NCBI RefSeq assembly: GCF_002288225.1
Contig: NZ_CP016777.1
Span: 496,001-560,000 of the forward strand
Direction of reading: 5' to 3'
DNA length: 64,000 nucleotides
From: Candidatus Planktophila dulcis
GTDB taxonomy: Bacteria; Actinomycetota; Actinomycetes; Nanopelagicales; Nanopelagicaceae
Shown here: in pieces, positions 25,169 to 35,478 of the stretch
How positions within the stretch are numbered: position 1 is the stretch's first letter
Layout: each line of letters begins with the position of its first letter
Program-made: the position numbers and the translations under genes
The notes under the pieces: model-generated
What the model saw: the letters and a program-made list of their open reading frames with translations, nothing else
Database searches by the model: none
Told to the model about the DNA's origin: nothing

Positions 25169-25600
25169 ATGTTTCTCGGCACACATGAACCACGCCTTGA
25201 TGAGAAAGGTCGCCTGATCCTTCCCGCCAAATTCCGCGAGGATCTCTCAGCTGGATTAGTTATTACTAAGGGACAAGAGCGATGCCTCTATGTCTTCCCA
25301 TCTTCAGAATTCGCAACGATTACAGAGACGTTGCGCCAAGCACCTGTGACTGCAAAGAGCGCTCGCGATTACCAGCGTGTGATGTTTGCAGGCGCCCACG
25401 ATGAAATTCCTGACCGCCAAGGGCGCGTCACCATCCCACAAGGCCTACGCACATATGCGGGCCTTGAAAGAGAGTGCGTCGTCATCGGTGCAAATACCCG
25501 CGTTGAAATCTGGGATAGCGCTGCATGGAGCACCTACCTCGCCGATCGCGAAAAGAGTTTTGCTGATGTCTCTGAAGAAGTTTTTCCGGGACTTTTTTAG
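25169..25600 (+). CDS. mraZ: Transcriptional regulator MraZ
   Basis: Ring-forming DNA-binding protein of 143 residues with two SpoVT/AbrB-like repeats, each with the DxxGR motif: [14 protein letters not shown] near 11-24 and [14 protein letters not shown] near 81-94. It represses its own promoter and the dcw genes. ATG 25169 was chosen over an in-frame TTG at 25148 because AAGGTGGTGAT, nearly the full anti-16S consensus, precedes it and the family normally starts at [11 protein letters not shown]. The phased repeat array upstream is its likely target. Confidence 0.96.
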   Translation: MFLGTHEPRLDEKGRLILPAKFREDLSAGLVITKGQERCLYVFPSSEFATITETLRQAPVTAKSARDYQRVMFAGAHDEIPDRQGRVTIPQGLRTYAGLERECVVIGANTRVEIWDSAAWSTYLADREKSFADVSEEVFPGLF

Positions 25601-25666
25601 AACATCAGCAAAAAACATTTAAAACTGAATAAGCAGTAAAGCAAGACCGCAGAACACAACTACATA

Positions 25667-25788
25667 GAGCGCTCATTTGTGGCCACCGCCGACCTTTCCA
25701 AGCATGTTAGGCCGGCAGCGGCGCCCCTTCCCCGGCGTCGCTACTGAAAAAAGATCCGTCGGCCGGCGGTGACCAGAGATGAGCGCTC
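25667..25788 (+). promoter_or_regulatory. Structured leader of rsmH, candidate mraW RNA motif
   Basis: The 232-bp gap between mraZ and rsmH holds a long hairpin. Bases 25667-25694 pair with 25761-25788: a perfect 10-bp GAGCGCTCAT helix, a 3x3 internal loop, then TGG, one mismatch and an 8-bp CACCGCCG helix. Inside, AGCGGCGCC (25717-25725) pairs with GGCGTCGCT (25734-25742). Actinobacteria have a described conserved RNA, the mraW motif, at exactly this place. The match is by position and strong pairing, not by a covariance search. Confidence 0.75.
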
Positions 25789-25832
25789 GAAAGTTTTTGC
25801 AGAAGTGAAGTAGTTAAGGAACGGGGGAGAAG

Positions 25833-26774
25833 ATGCAACATATATCTGTAATGCGCGATCGCTGCGTCGACCTTCTCGCACCTGCAATTCTTGCAACACA
25901 GAGCCCAGTGATTGTTGATGGAACTCTCGGCCTTGGTGGCCACACAGAAGCTCTTCTGCAACGTTTTGAAAACCTCACAGTTATTGGTATCGATCGCGAT
26001 GAGATTGCCCTCGAGCGCGCAAGTAAGCGCCTTGCACCATTTGCAGATCGCTTTAAGACTTCACATTGCATCTTTGATCAGATTTCAAGTGTGGTTGAAG
26101 GCTTTGGATATAGCCAGATTAATGGCGCCCTCTTTGACCTTGGCGTCTCATCCATTCAGCTCGATGAGAGCGAACGAGGATTCTCTTATTCACAAGATGC
26201 ACCACTTGATATGCGCATGGATCGCAGCCGTGGAATAACTGCCTCAGAGATAGTCAATACCTATGAGCCAGGAAAGTTAGTTCACATTCTTCGCACCTAT
26301 GGTGAAGAGAAGTTTGCAACCCGCATCGTTGAGAACATTGTCAAAGCTCGCGCAAAGGCGCCGCTGAACTCGACCACAGAGCTTGCAACTCTTGTGAAGG
26401 AGAGCATCCCTGCTGCTACTCGTCGCACGGGTGGAAATCCTGCAAAGAGAACTTTCCAAGCATTGCGTATTGAGGCCAATGATGAACTCGGTGCGATTAC
26501 TCGCGCACTTCCTGATGCACTTGATCTATTGATGGTGGGCGGTCGCCTTGTGGTGATGTCCTTCCAATCGCTGGAAGATCGCATCGTTAAAGAAATCTTT
26601 GCCGAAGCATCCACGTCAAAATCTCCTCGCAATCTTCCCGTTGAACTTCCTGAATATGCAGCGAAGTTCTCGCTGGTCTTTCGCTCGAGTGAGACACCGA
26701 CAGCCGATGAACTCGAATCCAATCCACGTTCGGCATCTGTGCGCCTTCGTGCTATCGAGAGGGTGGCTGCGTAA
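25833..26774 (+). CDS. rsmH: 16S rRNA (cytosine(1402)-N4)-methyltransferase
   Basis: Methylates C1402 in the 16S rRNA decoding centre; also called MraW. The 313 residues contain the SAM-binding glycine loop DGTLGLGGHTEALL near 29-42, GIDRDEIAL near 53-61 and the GALFDLGVSS block near 91-100. GGGGGAG precedes the ATG. It is the first gene after the structured leader and overlaps ftsL by 1 bp. Its own leader suggests separate post-transcriptional control from mraZ. Confidence 0.97.
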   Translation: MQHISVMRDRCVDLLAPAILATQSPVIVDGTLGLGGHTEALLQRFENLTVIGIDRDEIALERASKRLAPFADRFKTSHCIFDQISSVVEGFGYSQINGALFDLGVSSIQLDESERGFSYSQDAPLDMRMDRSRGITASEIVNTYEPGKLVHILRTYGEEKFATRIVENIVKARAKAPLNSTTELATLVKESIPAATRRTGGNPAKRTFQALRIEANDELGAITRALPDALDLLMVGGRLVVMSFQSLEDRIVKEIFAEASTSKSPRNLPVELPEYAAKFSLVFRSSETPTADELESNPRSASVRLRAIERVAA

Positions 26775-27202
26775 TGTCGATAGCTAGCGCCCGCAAAGTT
26801 TCAGCTGCGCGTCCTGCAACGAAGAAAGTTGCGCCAAAGGCGAAGAAACAGGTTGCAGAGCGCACGGCAGAGATCATCTCGGGACTTTTCCCGGAGATGT
26901 CATCAGGTGCTCGCGCTACTCATAAGCACTTTGCAACATTTCTCACCGTTGTCAGCGCACTTGGATTCCTCACACTTCTGGGAATAAACACCCTGCTTGC
27001 CCAAGATGCCTTCACACTTTCTAATCTTAAGATTGAGGCAAAAGCGGTAGCCGATCAGCGCGATGCCATCAATCGCAGTATCGATTCATATGCAGCACCT
27101 GAACGATTGGCTGCAGCTGCAACAGCCCTTGGCATGCGCCCTTCAGAGACTCCTGTCTTTCTTGATCTGACACCACCTGCGAGCGGCGTGACCAATGGGT
27201 AA
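26774..27202 (+). CDS. ftsL: FtsL-like division protein
   Basis: Bitopic septal protein of 142 residues. A lysine- and alanine-rich cytoplasmic tail of about 50 residues is followed by one membrane span (about 55-77) and a short periplasmic coiled coil (LSNLKIEAKAVADQRDAINR). Sequence conservation in this family is low; assignment rests on topology and the invariant position between rsmH and ftsI. It should act in the FtsQLB complex that activates FtsWI. It overlaps rsmH by 1 bp and ftsI by 8 bp. Confidence 0.85.
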   Translation: MSIASARKVSAARPATKKVAPKAKKQVAERTAEIISGLFPEMSSGARATHKHFATFLTVVSALGFLTLLGINTLLAQDAFTLSNLKIEAKAVADQRDAINRSIDSYAAPERLAAAATALGMRPSETPVFLDLTPPASGVTNG

Positions 27203-29000
27203 TTTGCTCCTTGCTAAATCACGTATCAATATCTTGGTTATTGGAATCTTTCTTCTCTTTACTCTCCTTGCCTGCCAGCTCTTTCGCGTTCAGGTAGTGC
27301 AGGCAAGTAACTATCAGCAAAAAGCTGCCAATGAGATGCAGTCCACGCGCGTTATTCCAGCTCCTCGTGGTGATATCACCGATGTCAACGGAGTCGCCTT
27401 TGCTCGCAGCGTTTCAGCAATCACTGTCGTAGTCGATCAGACACAGATTACAGATCCAGCACGAGTGGCAAACTTTGTTGCGCCAATCCTTGGGTTGTCT
27501 GTGGCAGATGTTCAAGAGAACATCACGGGTACGCGCAAATACTCGATTGTGTTAAAGAATGGTCGCCCAGCTCTCTGGGATAAGTTGACTGAAGCAATTT
27601 ATGAATATAACAAGACCCTCGATGATAAGCACTTTGATAAGCGCATCATCGGCTTCTTCCCTGAGCGCTCTTATATTCGCGAGTATCCATCAGGACAATT
27701 GATTTCATCTCTTGTTGGCTTTGTTCGCGCAGATGGAATTGGTGCAACAGGGCTTGAATCAAGTATGAATTCAAAGATTACGGGCACAGCAGGTAAGTAC
27801 TCCTTTGCACGTGGATATAGTGCTGAGATTCCGGGCTCACAGCGTGAAATCATCGCAGCGAGTGCTGGAACAAATGTTCGACTTACTATCAATCGCGATG
27901 TGCAGTGGGTTGCAGCAAAAGCGATTGCTGATGCTGTGAAATCCTCAGCTGCTACAAGTGGAACTGTCATCGTGATGGATCCCAAGACAGGCGCAATCGT
28001 GGCTCACGCAACTGCGCCAACTTTTAATCCGAATAACACCAAGAACGTTGCGCTCTCCTTGATGCGTAATCCCTCTGTGCAAGATGTTTATGAGCCAGGC
28101 TCCACGGGCAAAGTCATGACAATGGCTGCAGCACTTGAAGAGAAGACCGTTTCACCGACGACAGTATTTTCAGTGCCATACATGCTCAAGCGGGGTGGTT
28201 CCACATTCCATGATCACGAACGGCATCCAATACAACACCTGACCGCATCAGGAATTCTGGCAGTCTCAAGTAATACTGGAACTATCAAGGTCGCTGAAAC
28301 TTTCAGCCACGATACTTTATATAACTACCTCACTAAATTTGGAATTGGAACCAAGACAGGTTCAGGTCTGCCTGGAGAATCAGCAGGTCTCTTGCGCAAG
28401 GTCTCAGATTGGTCTGGAACAACCGCGCCAACAGTTGCCTTTGGTCAGGGATATTCAGTGACGGCGATGCAGGCCACAAGTGTCTTTGCAACGATTGCCA
28501 ATAATGGAGTGCGCGTATCACCGACTGTGATTGCAGGAACCAGTGATGCCTCAGGACATTTCACGCCAACAGCTAATCGCAGCAGCGTTCGAGTTGTCAG
28601 TGAGGATACAGCGATTAAATTACGTCTTATGATGGAGAGCGTCGTATCGGCCCAAGGAACAGCGCCTAGTGCTGCAATTCCTGGATATCGCGTTGCAGGT
28701 AAGACAGGCACTGCGATGCGCTATGACCAGAACACAGGTCGCTATAGCGGATACACAGCATCCTTTATCGGCTTTGCACCAGCAGATGCACCTCGTTATG
28801 TCATCAGCGTGACGCTACAAGATCCTAAGAATGGTCACTATGGTGGATCCCTGGGTGGACCAGTCTTTAAGAAGGTTATGACCTTTGTTCTTCAATCAGA
28901 ACATGTTGCTCCAACGGGCACAAAGATTCTTCCCGTTGCACTTACTCAATCAGAGCTCACTCGTGCTCGCGCAACACAGGTAAGTGCAAAGAAGCAATGA
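27195..29000 (+). CDS. ftsI: Septal peptidoglycan transpeptidase FtsI (PBP3)
   Basis: Class B penicillin-binding protein of 601 residues cross-linking septal peptidoglycan with FtsW. One N-terminal membrane span (about 11-30) leads to the dimerisation domain (RVIPAPRGDITDVNG) and the transpeptidase domain with catalytic SxxK at Ser303-Lys306 (EPGSTGK), SSN at 358-360 and KTGT at 503-506. There are no PASTA repeats at the C-terminus, unlike Streptococcus PBP2x. It overlaps ftsL by 8 bp and murE by 4 bp. Confidence 0.96.
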   Translation: MGNLLLAKSRINILVIGIFLLFTLLACQLFRVQVVQASNYQQKAANEMQSTRVIPAPRGDITDVNGVAFARSVSAITVVVDQTQITDPARVANFVAPILGLSVADVQENITGTRKYSIVLKNGRPALWDKLTEAIYEYNKTLDDKHFDKRIIGFFPERSYIREYPSGQLISSLVGFVRADGIGATGLESSMNSKITGTAGKYSFARGYSAEIPGSQREIIAASAGTNVRLTINRDVQWVAAKAIADAVKSSAATSGTVIVMDPKTGAIVAHATAPTFNPNNTKNVALSLMRNPSVQDVYEPGSTGKVMTMAAALEEKTVSPTTVFSVPYMLKRGGSTFHDHERHPIQHLTASGILAVSSNTGTIKVAETFSHDTLYNYLTKFGIGTKTGSGLPGESAGLLRKVSDWSGTTAPTVAFGQGYSVTAMQATSVFATIANNGVRVSPTVIAGTSDASGHFTPTANRSSVRVVSEDTAIKLRLMMESVVSAQGTAPSAAIPGYRVAGKTGTAMRYDQNTGRYSGYTASFIGFAPADAPRYVISVTLQDPKNGHYGGSLGGPVFKKVMTFVLQSEHVAPTGTKILPVALTQSELTRARATQVSAKKQ

Positions 29001-30478
29001 TTCGTCCACTCGCGCCGTTTACTGCGACCCTCAACGATATGGCGCAGTTAGTCGGTGCATCTCTTCATGGCGCAGATCTCACCTTTACAGGCATCACTCA
29101 TGTTGATTCTGAAGTTGAAGCAGGAGATCTCTTTATCGCTGTGGCAGGGGCGCACGTGCACGGGGCGACTTTTATTGATTCTGCAGTAAAACGTGGGGCA
29201 GTAGCAGTTCTTACAGATGAAACAGGTCTTGCGTATTGCACAGGGGTACCTGCACTTGTTGTCAGTGATGTGCGCACAGCTGGTGCTCTTATCGCAGCCT
29301 CGCTCTATCAAAACCCCATGCGTGATCTCATGAGTATTGGAATTACAGGTACCAATGGCAAGACCACAGTGTCCACACTGCTCTATCAAATCTTTGCAGC
29401 GGTAGGGCGCGATAGTGGACTGATTGGCACGGTAGAGACTCGTATTGGTGCTGAAGTCTTAAAGAGTTCTCGCACCACACCTGAGGCAGCTGAACTCCAA
29501 GCACTTGCTGCTGTCATGCGTGAGCGCCACATGCGCCATCTTGTGATGGAAGTTTCTAGCCATGCGCTCTCACTCAAGCGCATGAAGGGCTCTCACTTTG
29601 CGATAGCAGCCTTTACCAACTTGACGCAGGATCACCTAGATTTTCACAAGGATATGGATTCATACTTTGCAGCGAAGGCGCAGCTCTTCACATCAGAGTA
29701 TGCAGATCAAGCATTTATCAATATTGATTCGCCTTATGGCCAGCGCCTGGCTGATCAAGTAAAGATTGGTGTGACAACACTTTCTCGTTCCAATACGGTG
29801 GCTACATGGCACTTCACTCAAACTCATAAAGTTGCACGTGGTGTTGAATTTAGCGCACGCGGTACAGGTGGAATTCTCATTGAATCTCGCACACAACTCT
29901 CTGGTGGATTTAACCTTGATAATCTCCTGCTAGCTCTGGCTATTGCAGTCGAGTGTGGAATTGATCCGATTGAACTTGCAGCCATTACTCCATCTTTAAC
30001 GGGAGCAGCTGGACGCCTTGAAGCGGTCTCACTAGGCCAGGGATATAGAGCTTTTGTTGATTATGCGCATTCACCTGATGCAGTGAGCAATGTTCTTGCA
30101 GCTGCTCGAGAATTTACCCCAGGAAAGATTATTGCTGTTTTAGGGTGCGGGGGAGATCGCGATGCAAGTAAGCGCCCCCTCATGGGTCGCGCACTTGTTG
30201 ATGGTGCTGACGTTGCAATCTTTACTAGTGATAATCCACGTTCTGAAAAACCCAGTGAAATCCTTAAGCAGATGACGGCTTCCCTCAATTTCCAGGCACC
30301 TTCACAAATCGTTGAAGATCGCACAGATGCAATCCGTGTGGCAGTTGCTTTGGCCGCAGATGCTGACACGGTATTGGTACTGGGTAAGGGCCATGAGACT
30401 GGGCAAGAGATTGCCGGTGTTGTTACTGCCTTTGATGATCGCCTTGTCTTAGCTCAAGCAATCGAGGCCAAACCATGA
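28997..30478 (+). CDS. murE: UDP-MurNAc-tripeptide synthetase, meso-DAP adding
   Basis: ATP-dependent ligase adding the third stem-peptide residue to UDP-MurNAc-L-Ala-D-Glu. The 493 residues carry the ATP loop GTNGKTT near 118-124, the TTPEAAELQ block contacting the substrate, and DNPRSEKP near 411-418, the DNPR motif that recognises meso-diaminopimelate. The cell wall is therefore predicted to be DAP-type, as in most free-living Actinobacteria. It overlaps both ftsI and murF by 4 bp. Confidence 0.96.
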   Translation: MIRPLAPFTATLNDMAQLVGASLHGADLTFTGITHVDSEVEAGDLFIAVAGAHVHGATFIDSAVKRGAVAVLTDETGLAYCTGVPALVVSDVRTAGALIAASLYQNPMRDLMSIGITGTNGKTTVSTLLYQIFAAVGRDSGLIGTVETRIGAEVLKSSRTTPEAAELQALAAVMRERHMRHLVMEVSSHALSLKRMKGSHFAIAAFTNLTQDHLDFHKDMDSYFAAKAQLFTSEYADQAFINIDSPYGQRLADQVKIGVTTLSRSNTVATWHFTQTHKVARGVEFSARGTGGILIESRTQLSGGFNLDNLLLALAIAVECGIDPIELAAITPSLTGAAGRLEAVSLGQGYRAFVDYAHSPDAVSNVLAAAREFTPGKIIAVLGCGGDRDASKRPLMGRALVDGADVAIFTSDNPRSEKPSEILKQMTASLNFQAPSQIVEDRTDAIRVAVALAADADTVLVLGKGHETGQEIAGVVTAFDDRLVLAQAIEAKP

Positions 30479-31866
30479 TTGCAATGAAGGCATCTGAAAT
30501 CGCATCTGTTGTTCAAGGAACTCTCCACGGTGATGATGTCGCCGTGACTGAAGCTGCTGTGATTAATTCAGCGGATGCAACACCAGGTTCACTCTTTTTA
30601 GCAATCAAGGGTGAGCGAGTAGATGGTCACGACTTTGTCTCGGATGCTCGCTCTCGTGGCGCAGTACTTACCCTTGCAACACAGGGCGTTGAAGGACCTC
30701 ATATTCTTGTTGCAGATGTGATTGTCGCACTCGGAAAGCTTGCACAGCATGTGCGCAGCAATCTGCTTAATCTCACAGTAATTGGTATCACTGGATCACA
30801 AGGAAAGACCACTACAAAGGAGTTGCTGCTCTCCATACTCTCAGCTGCTGCTCCGACTGTGGCACCTCATGGAAATTACAATAATGAGATTGGTGCACCT
30901 CTTTCACTTCTTCACTGCACTGAAAGCACGAAGTACTGCATCGTTGAAATGGGAGCTCGCCATAAGGGCGATATCGCCCATCTGTGCACGATTGCCCAAC
31001 CCAATATTGGTCTCGTACTTAAAGTCGGGACTGCGCACCTGGGTGAATTTGGTTCGGTTGAAGCAATCGCGCAAACGAAGTCAGAACTGATTAGCTCCTT
31101 GAGCCCTGAAGCTATTGGAATTTTGGGCACGTATGACGCATTTACTCCGAAGATGGCCTCCCTGCATAAGGGTAAGAACCTCACATTTGGTGAAGGTGCT
31201 GAGTGCGATATTCGCGCTAAAGATATTGAAGTGCGTGAAGGCCGAGCACATTTTGATCTTGTCACTCCCGAAGGTCGCAGCGCTGTGGGACTTCGCATTG
31301 TTGGACTACATCAAGTGGCAAATGCATTGGCGGTTGCTTCGGTTGCAACCGTTCTAGGTTTCTCATTGGATCAAATTGCAAGCGGTCTATCGACTGCAGA
31401 ATCTCATGCAAAGTGGCGTATGGAGATTAATGAACTTCCATCCCTGGTGCTTATCAATGATGCATATAACGCAAGCCCCGAAGCGATGGAGGCAGCGATG
31501 CAGACATTGGTTCTCTTTGCGCAGGAGCGTGGGGGAGAATCATGGGCGTTCTTAGGAAAAATGCATGAACTCGGCGAGTCATCAGATGCCGATCATGCAG
31601 GTATTGGCACCCTTGCCTCAGAACTTGGAATCGATCACCTGGTCTGCGTTGACGCCCCTGCGTATGGAGCCAAGATTGCAGCAGGGAGCGCCACCTCAGT
31701 TCATCTCTGCGTAGATAAAGCTGCAGCGCTAGAAGTCGCTGCACATATCAACCCAGGTGATGTTGCTTTGGTGAAAGCTTCACGGTCAGAGAAGTTAGAA
31801 GAATTGGCAGATGCAATATCTGCGCAGTGGATGTCACGAGTGAAAGAGAGTGAGGAGAAGGCATGA
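30475..31866 (+). CDS. murF: UDP-MurNAc-tripeptide D-alanyl-D-alanine ligase
   Basis: Adds D-Ala-D-Ala to the UDP-MurNAc tripeptide. The 463 residues show the ATP loop GSQGKTTT near 106-113, the conserved [13 protein letters not shown] block near 134-146 and the lysine-containing central domain common to Mur ligases. ATG 30475 overlaps the murE stop (ATGA); a second in-frame ATG lies three codons later. Translational coupling runs through the whole murE-murF-mraY stretch. Confidence 0.96.
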   Translation: MIAMKASEIASVVQGTLHGDDVAVTEAAVINSADATPGSLFLAIKGERVDGHDFVSDARSRGAVLTLATQGVEGPHILVADVIVALGKLAQHVRSNLLNLTVIGITGSQGKTTTKELLLSILSAAAPTVAPHGNYNNEIGAPLSLLHCTESTKYCIVEMGARHKGDIAHLCTIAQPNIGLVLKVGTAHLGEFGSVEAIAQTKSELISSLSPEAIGILGTYDAFTPKMASLHKGKNLTFGEGAECDIRAKDIEVREGRAHFDLVTPEGRSAVGLRIVGLHQVANALAVASVATVLGFSLDQIASGLSTAESHAKWRMEINELPSLVLINDAYNASPEAMEAAMQTLVLFAQERGGESWAFLGKMHELGESSDADHAGIGTLASELGIDHLVCVDAPAYGAKIAAGSATSVHLCVDKAAALEVAAHINPGDVALVKASRSEKLEELADAISAQWMSRVKESEEKA

Positions 31867-32921
31867 AGCTCATTCTGATTGCCGGAGCACTCGCACTGTG
31901 CCTCTCACTCTTTGGTACCCCAGCTCTCATTAAAGTTCTTGCCCGTCGCGGCTTTGGACAGATGATTCGCGATGATGGTCCATCAACGCACCACACCAAG
32001 CGTGGAACTCCGACTAGCGGCGGAATCATCATTATCTTTGCTGCTCTCGTTGGCTATCTCGTTGCGCACCTTGTTACTCAAAGCTCCATCACTGTTTCAG
32101 CAGTTCTGATCCTTGGTCTTGTTATCGCACTGGGGTTAGTCGGATTTCTCGATGATTATATGAAGGTCTCTCGACAGAATTCACGCGGAATCAGCGGCAA
32201 GCAGAAAATCTTCGGACAAGTTCTCTTCGCTTCAATCTTTGGCTATCTCGGAACACGTTTTCCTGACGGTGATGGACTCACACCAATTTCTCAAAATCTT
32301 TCCACCTTGCGCGATACGAGCATCACCTTAGGTGTGGTTCTTGTTGTTATCTGGATTGCTTTGATGGTCACAGCAACAAGTAATGGCGTTAATCTCGCCG
32401 ACGGACTTGATGGGCTTGCAACAGGTGCATCAGTGATGACCTTCCTTGCATTCATTCTCATCGGTGTCTGGGAGTTTGGTCAGAGTTGTGCAATATCTGC
32501 ATCAAGTAATTGTTATAACGTGCGCGATCCACTTGACCTTGCAGTTCTTGCCGCTGCATTTGCGGGTGCATGCACTGGATTCTTATGGTGGAACGCATCT
32601 CCTGCCAAAATCTTTATGGGGGATACCGGCTCTCTTGCTCTAGGAGGTGCGCTAGCAGGGCTTGCGGCATCTCTTCGCGTGCAGCTACTACTTATTCCAC
32701 TAGGTGGGCTCTTCGTCATCATCACACTCTCTGTTGCAATGCAGATTATTTACTTCAAACTTACAGGCGGAAAACGTCTCTTTAAGATGGCACCTCTTCA
32801 ACATCACTTCGAACTTTTGGGTTGGGGTGAAGTCACTATCGTGCTTCGTTTCTGGATTATTGCCGGGCTTAGCGTTGCACTCGGTCTTGGCTTGTTCTAT
32901 ACGCAATGGGTTGCAAGTTAA
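31863..32921 (+). CDS. mraY: Phospho-MurNAc-pentapeptide translocase
   Basis: Integral membrane enzyme moving phospho-MurNAc-pentapeptide to undecaprenyl phosphate, making lipid I. About ten hydrophobic spans in 352 residues. Signature blocks are [13 protein letters not shown] near 38-50, the catalytic aspartate region FLDDYMKV near 95-102 and [12 protein letters not shown] near 178-189, followed by the HHFELLGW histidine cluster near 314-321. It overlaps murF by 4 bp. Confidence 0.97.
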   Translation: MKLILIAGALALCLSLFGTPALIKVLARRGFGQMIRDDGPSTHHTKRGTPTSGGIIIIFAALVGYLVAHLVTQSSITVSAVLILGLVIALGLVGFLDDYMKVSRQNSRGISGKQKIFGQVLFASIFGYLGTRFPDGDGLTPISQNLSTLRDTSITLGVVLVVIWIALMVTATSNGVNLADGLDGLATGASVMTFLAFILIGVWEFGQSCAISASSNCYNVRDPLDLAVLAAAFAGACTGFLWWNASPAKIFMGDTGSLALGGALAGLAASLRVQLLLIPLGGLFVIITLSVAMQIIYFKLTGGKRLFKMAPLQHHFELLGWGEVTIVLRFWIIAGLSVALGLGLFYTQWVAS

Positions 32922-32927
32922 ACCACC

Positions 32928-34325
32928 ATGGCTCATGCACTCTATACACAGTTAGATGGTAAACGGATTCTCGTTGCAGGTGCGGGTGTAACAGGAGCTG
33001 CGTGTGCTCGCGCATTGGCAAAACGTGGCTCGGTTGTCACCATCGTTGATGAAAAGGTAACCGAACTCGATGTTTTCACCATCATCACTCCAGAGCGTGT
33101 GAAATTTTCGAATTTCGATCTCTTATTGGTCTCACCCGGGTGGAGAGAAGATCATCCAGTAGTTGTTGCAGCTCGCACTGCGCGCATTGCGCTCATCAAT
33201 GAAGTCGATCTTGCATGGAGCCTAAAGGCGCCAGGACAGAAGTGGCTTGCACTGACTGGCACTAATGGAAAGACTACAACGGTTGAACTTGCTGCTGCGA
33301 TGTTGCGAAGTGGTGGGTTAACTGCCATAGCGTGTGGCAATGTCGGTACTACGGTCATTGAAGTCATCGAATCTACAGAAAAATATGACTACCTAGTTCT
33401 TGAACTCTCCTCCTTCCAACTTCATTGGTTAGAAGATGCTGAATTTGTCTCTTCAGCGGTGCTCAATATCGCCCAAGATCATCTTGATTGGCATGGAAGT
33501 TTTGATGCCTATGCCAAAGCCAAGTTATCTATCCTTGATAAATCCGCCACCGCAATCCTTAATAGCGATGATGGCGAAATCGTTCTGCGCACCACGCATT
33601 GGCAGGGGCGCAAAGTCTTCTTCTCACTGGATACCCCTTCCCCTGGTGAAATCGGAGTAGTCGAAGAACTCCTTGTCGATCGTGCATTTGTGGCAGACCC
33701 ACAAGAGGCTGCGATGATTTGTGAGCTCATCGAGGTAACACCCACTGTTCCTCACAATGTTTCTAACGCACTTGCAGCAGCTGGCTTAGCCCGCACAGTT
33801 GGCGTGAGCCACGAAGATATTCGTATCGCCATCACAGAGTTCGCTCCTGGTCGTCATCGCATTGAAACGGTTCTAGAGCGCGATGGGATTACCTGGATTA
33901 ATGATTCCAAGGCTACTAATCCACATGCAGCATCTGCAGCGATTATGTCCGCGCTCTCTGTCATCTGGATCGCAGGCGGTCTTGCTAAGGGCGCCGAGAT
34001 GGGTGAGTTAGTTGAGCGGATTAAATCTCGCGTTCGCGTTGCAATTCTTATTGGTGAAGATCGTGAGCTTATTGCCAAGGAACTTACTGAGCATGCACCA
34101 CAGATTGAAATCATTCGTGTAGATGCTCCTGCTGCTTACTCTAAAGGTGGAGAGAGCAATGCTCTGATGGAGAGTGTTATCCGCACTGCACATGAGCATG
34201 CCAAATCTGGGGACACCGTCCTGCTCGCGCCAGCGTGCGCATCGATGGACCAATTCATTTCTTATGGCGATCGCGGTGACCGCTTTAAATTAGCAGTAGA
34301 AAAGGTTGTTCGTGATGGCAAGTAA
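32928..34325 (+). CDS. murD: UDP-MurNAc-L-alanine--D-glutamate ligase
   Basis: Adds D-glutamate to UDP-MurNAc-L-Ala. The 465 residues open with a Rossmann-like UDP-binding domain (ILVAGAGVTGAACARAL), then the ATP loop GTNGKTT near 111-117, the NIAQDHLDWHG block near 183-193 and INDSKATNPHA near 323-333 in the C-terminal domain. The order murD-ftsW-murG-murC-ftsQ-ftsZ is the standard actinobacterial one. It overlaps ftsW by 11 bp. Confidence 0.96.
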   Translation: MAHALYTQLDGKRILVAGAGVTGAACARALAKRGSVVTIVDEKVTELDVFTIITPERVKFSNFDLLLVSPGWREDHPVVVAARTARIALINEVDLAWSLKAPGQKWLALTGTNGKTTTVELAAAMLRSGGLTAIACGNVGTTVIEVIESTEKYDYLVLELSSFQLHWLEDAEFVSSAVLNIAQDHLDWHGSFDAYAKAKLSILDKSATAILNSDDGEIVLRTTHWQGRKVFFSLDTPSPGEIGVVEELLVDRAFVADPQEAAMICELIEVTPTVPHNVSNALAAAGLARTVGVSHEDIRIAITEFAPGRHRIETVLERDGITWINDSKATNPHAASAAIMSALSVIWIAGGLAKGAEMGELVERIKSRVRVAILIGEDRELIAKELTEHAPQIEIIRVDAPAAYSKGGESNALMESVIRTAHEHAKSGDTVLLAPACASMDQFISYGDRGDRFKLAVEKVVRDGK

Positions 34326-35478
34326 GACACAAGAGCGTTTCCTCGCAAAGCCGGTCAACCATCTCTATATGTTGCTTGTCAGCGCCGGTGCACTGACCTT
34401 CATCGGTTTGATTATGGTCTTCTCAGCCTCATCTATTCGCGCCATTGATACGCAAGGCAGTGCAATCTCTATTGTGCTTCGCCAGCTGCTCTTTGTTGCG
34501 GTCTCGATCCCGCTCGCTGGATATCTATCCAAGCTCTCACTGGCTAAGTGGGAGATCTTGGCACGTCTAGGTCTTGTGCTCTCTATTTCCCTGCTGGGAC
34601 TACTTCTAATTCCTGGTTTAGGTAAGACTGTCAATGGAAATACAAACTGGATCAACCTTAAATACATCGATGTCCAGCCCAGTGAATTTGCAAAGTTTCT
34701 GATGATTTTATGGGCAAGCTATCTCCTTGCCCGTAAGGAGAAGGCAGGTCGTCATAACGTCAATGTCTTTGGATTGATTGGCCCAGGATTTCTCTTGATT
34801 ATGGCGATGATTATGTATGGCCGTGATTTGGGAACAACATCGGTGATAGCAGCAATCCTTGCAGGCCTTCTCTTTGTCTCAGGCATTCAGCTGCGTCTCT
34901 TTGGTTGGATTACAGCAGCAGGTGCGCTAGTACTAGCTGGGCTGATTGCAACTTCTGGCTATCGTGCACAACGTTTCCTTGTCTTCCTTGATCCCTTTGC
35001 TCCCGAAGATTACAAATATGCAGGATGGCAACCAGCTCATAGCTTGCTCGGTCTTGCAAGTGGTGGCCTCTTCGGAGTGGGTCTTGGCGGAAGCAGGCAG
35101 AAGTGGGGCAATCTTGCCGAAGCTCACACTGACTTCATCTTCTCTGTCATTGGTGAAGAACTTGGGCTCGTTGGAACCTTAAGTGTTCTTATCTTGTTGG
35201 CAACATTGATTTACTCCATCTTCCGCATTGCACTGCGTGCTCAAGAACCAATGGTTCGCTATGCATGTGCTGGTATTGGTTGCTGGATCACTGTGCAGTC
35301 ATTTTTGAATATTGGCTCTGCAACAAGCGTTCTTCCTGTTGTGGGAGTAACTCTTCCCTTAGTTTCATACGGTGGTTCCGCACTCGTGGCAACGCTCTGC
35401 GCTCTTGGTTTTGTTGCAGGAGCGGCTCTGCGTGATCCTGCAGTGCGAAAAGAAATAGTGAAGAAGCGCAAAGCATGA
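34315..35478 (+). CDS. ftsW: Septal peptidoglycan glycosyltransferase FtsW
   Basis: SEDS-family polymerase that extends glycan strands at the septum, partner of FtsI. About ten hydrophobic spans in 387 residues; conserved blocks include FSASS near the N-terminus, QPSEFAKF near 117-124, GRDLG near 162-166 and GEELGLVG with GVTLPLVSYGGSA in the C-terminal half. Start ATG 34315 has AAAAGG 9 nt upstream; TTG 34306 was rejected. The start overlaps murD by 11 bp. Confidence 0.96.
   Translation: MASKTQERFLAKPVNHLYMLLVSAGALTFIGLIMVFSASSIRAIDTQGSAISIVLRQLLFVAVSIPLAGYLSKLSLAKWEILARLGLVLSISLLGLLLIPGLGKTVNGNTNWINLKYIDVQPSEFAKFLMILWASYLLARKEKAGRHNVNVFGLIGPGFLLIMAMIMYGRDLGTTSVIAAILAGLLFVSGIQLRLFGWITAAGALVLAGLIATSGYRAQRFLVFLDPFAPEDYKYAGWQPAHSLLGLASGGLFGVGLGGSRQKWGNLAEAHTDFIFSVIGEELGLVGTLSVLILLATLIYSIFRIALRAQEPMVRYACAGIGCWITVQSFLNIGSATSVLPVVGVTLPLVSYGGSALVATLCALGFVAGAALRDPAVRKEIVKKRKA

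Noticed and set aside
24878-25193. Two minus-strand frames of about 100 codons upstream of mraZ
   Set aside because: They cover a terminator and the MraZ repeat array and translate to low-complexity Pro/Thr/Phe-rich sequence from the G-rich repeats.
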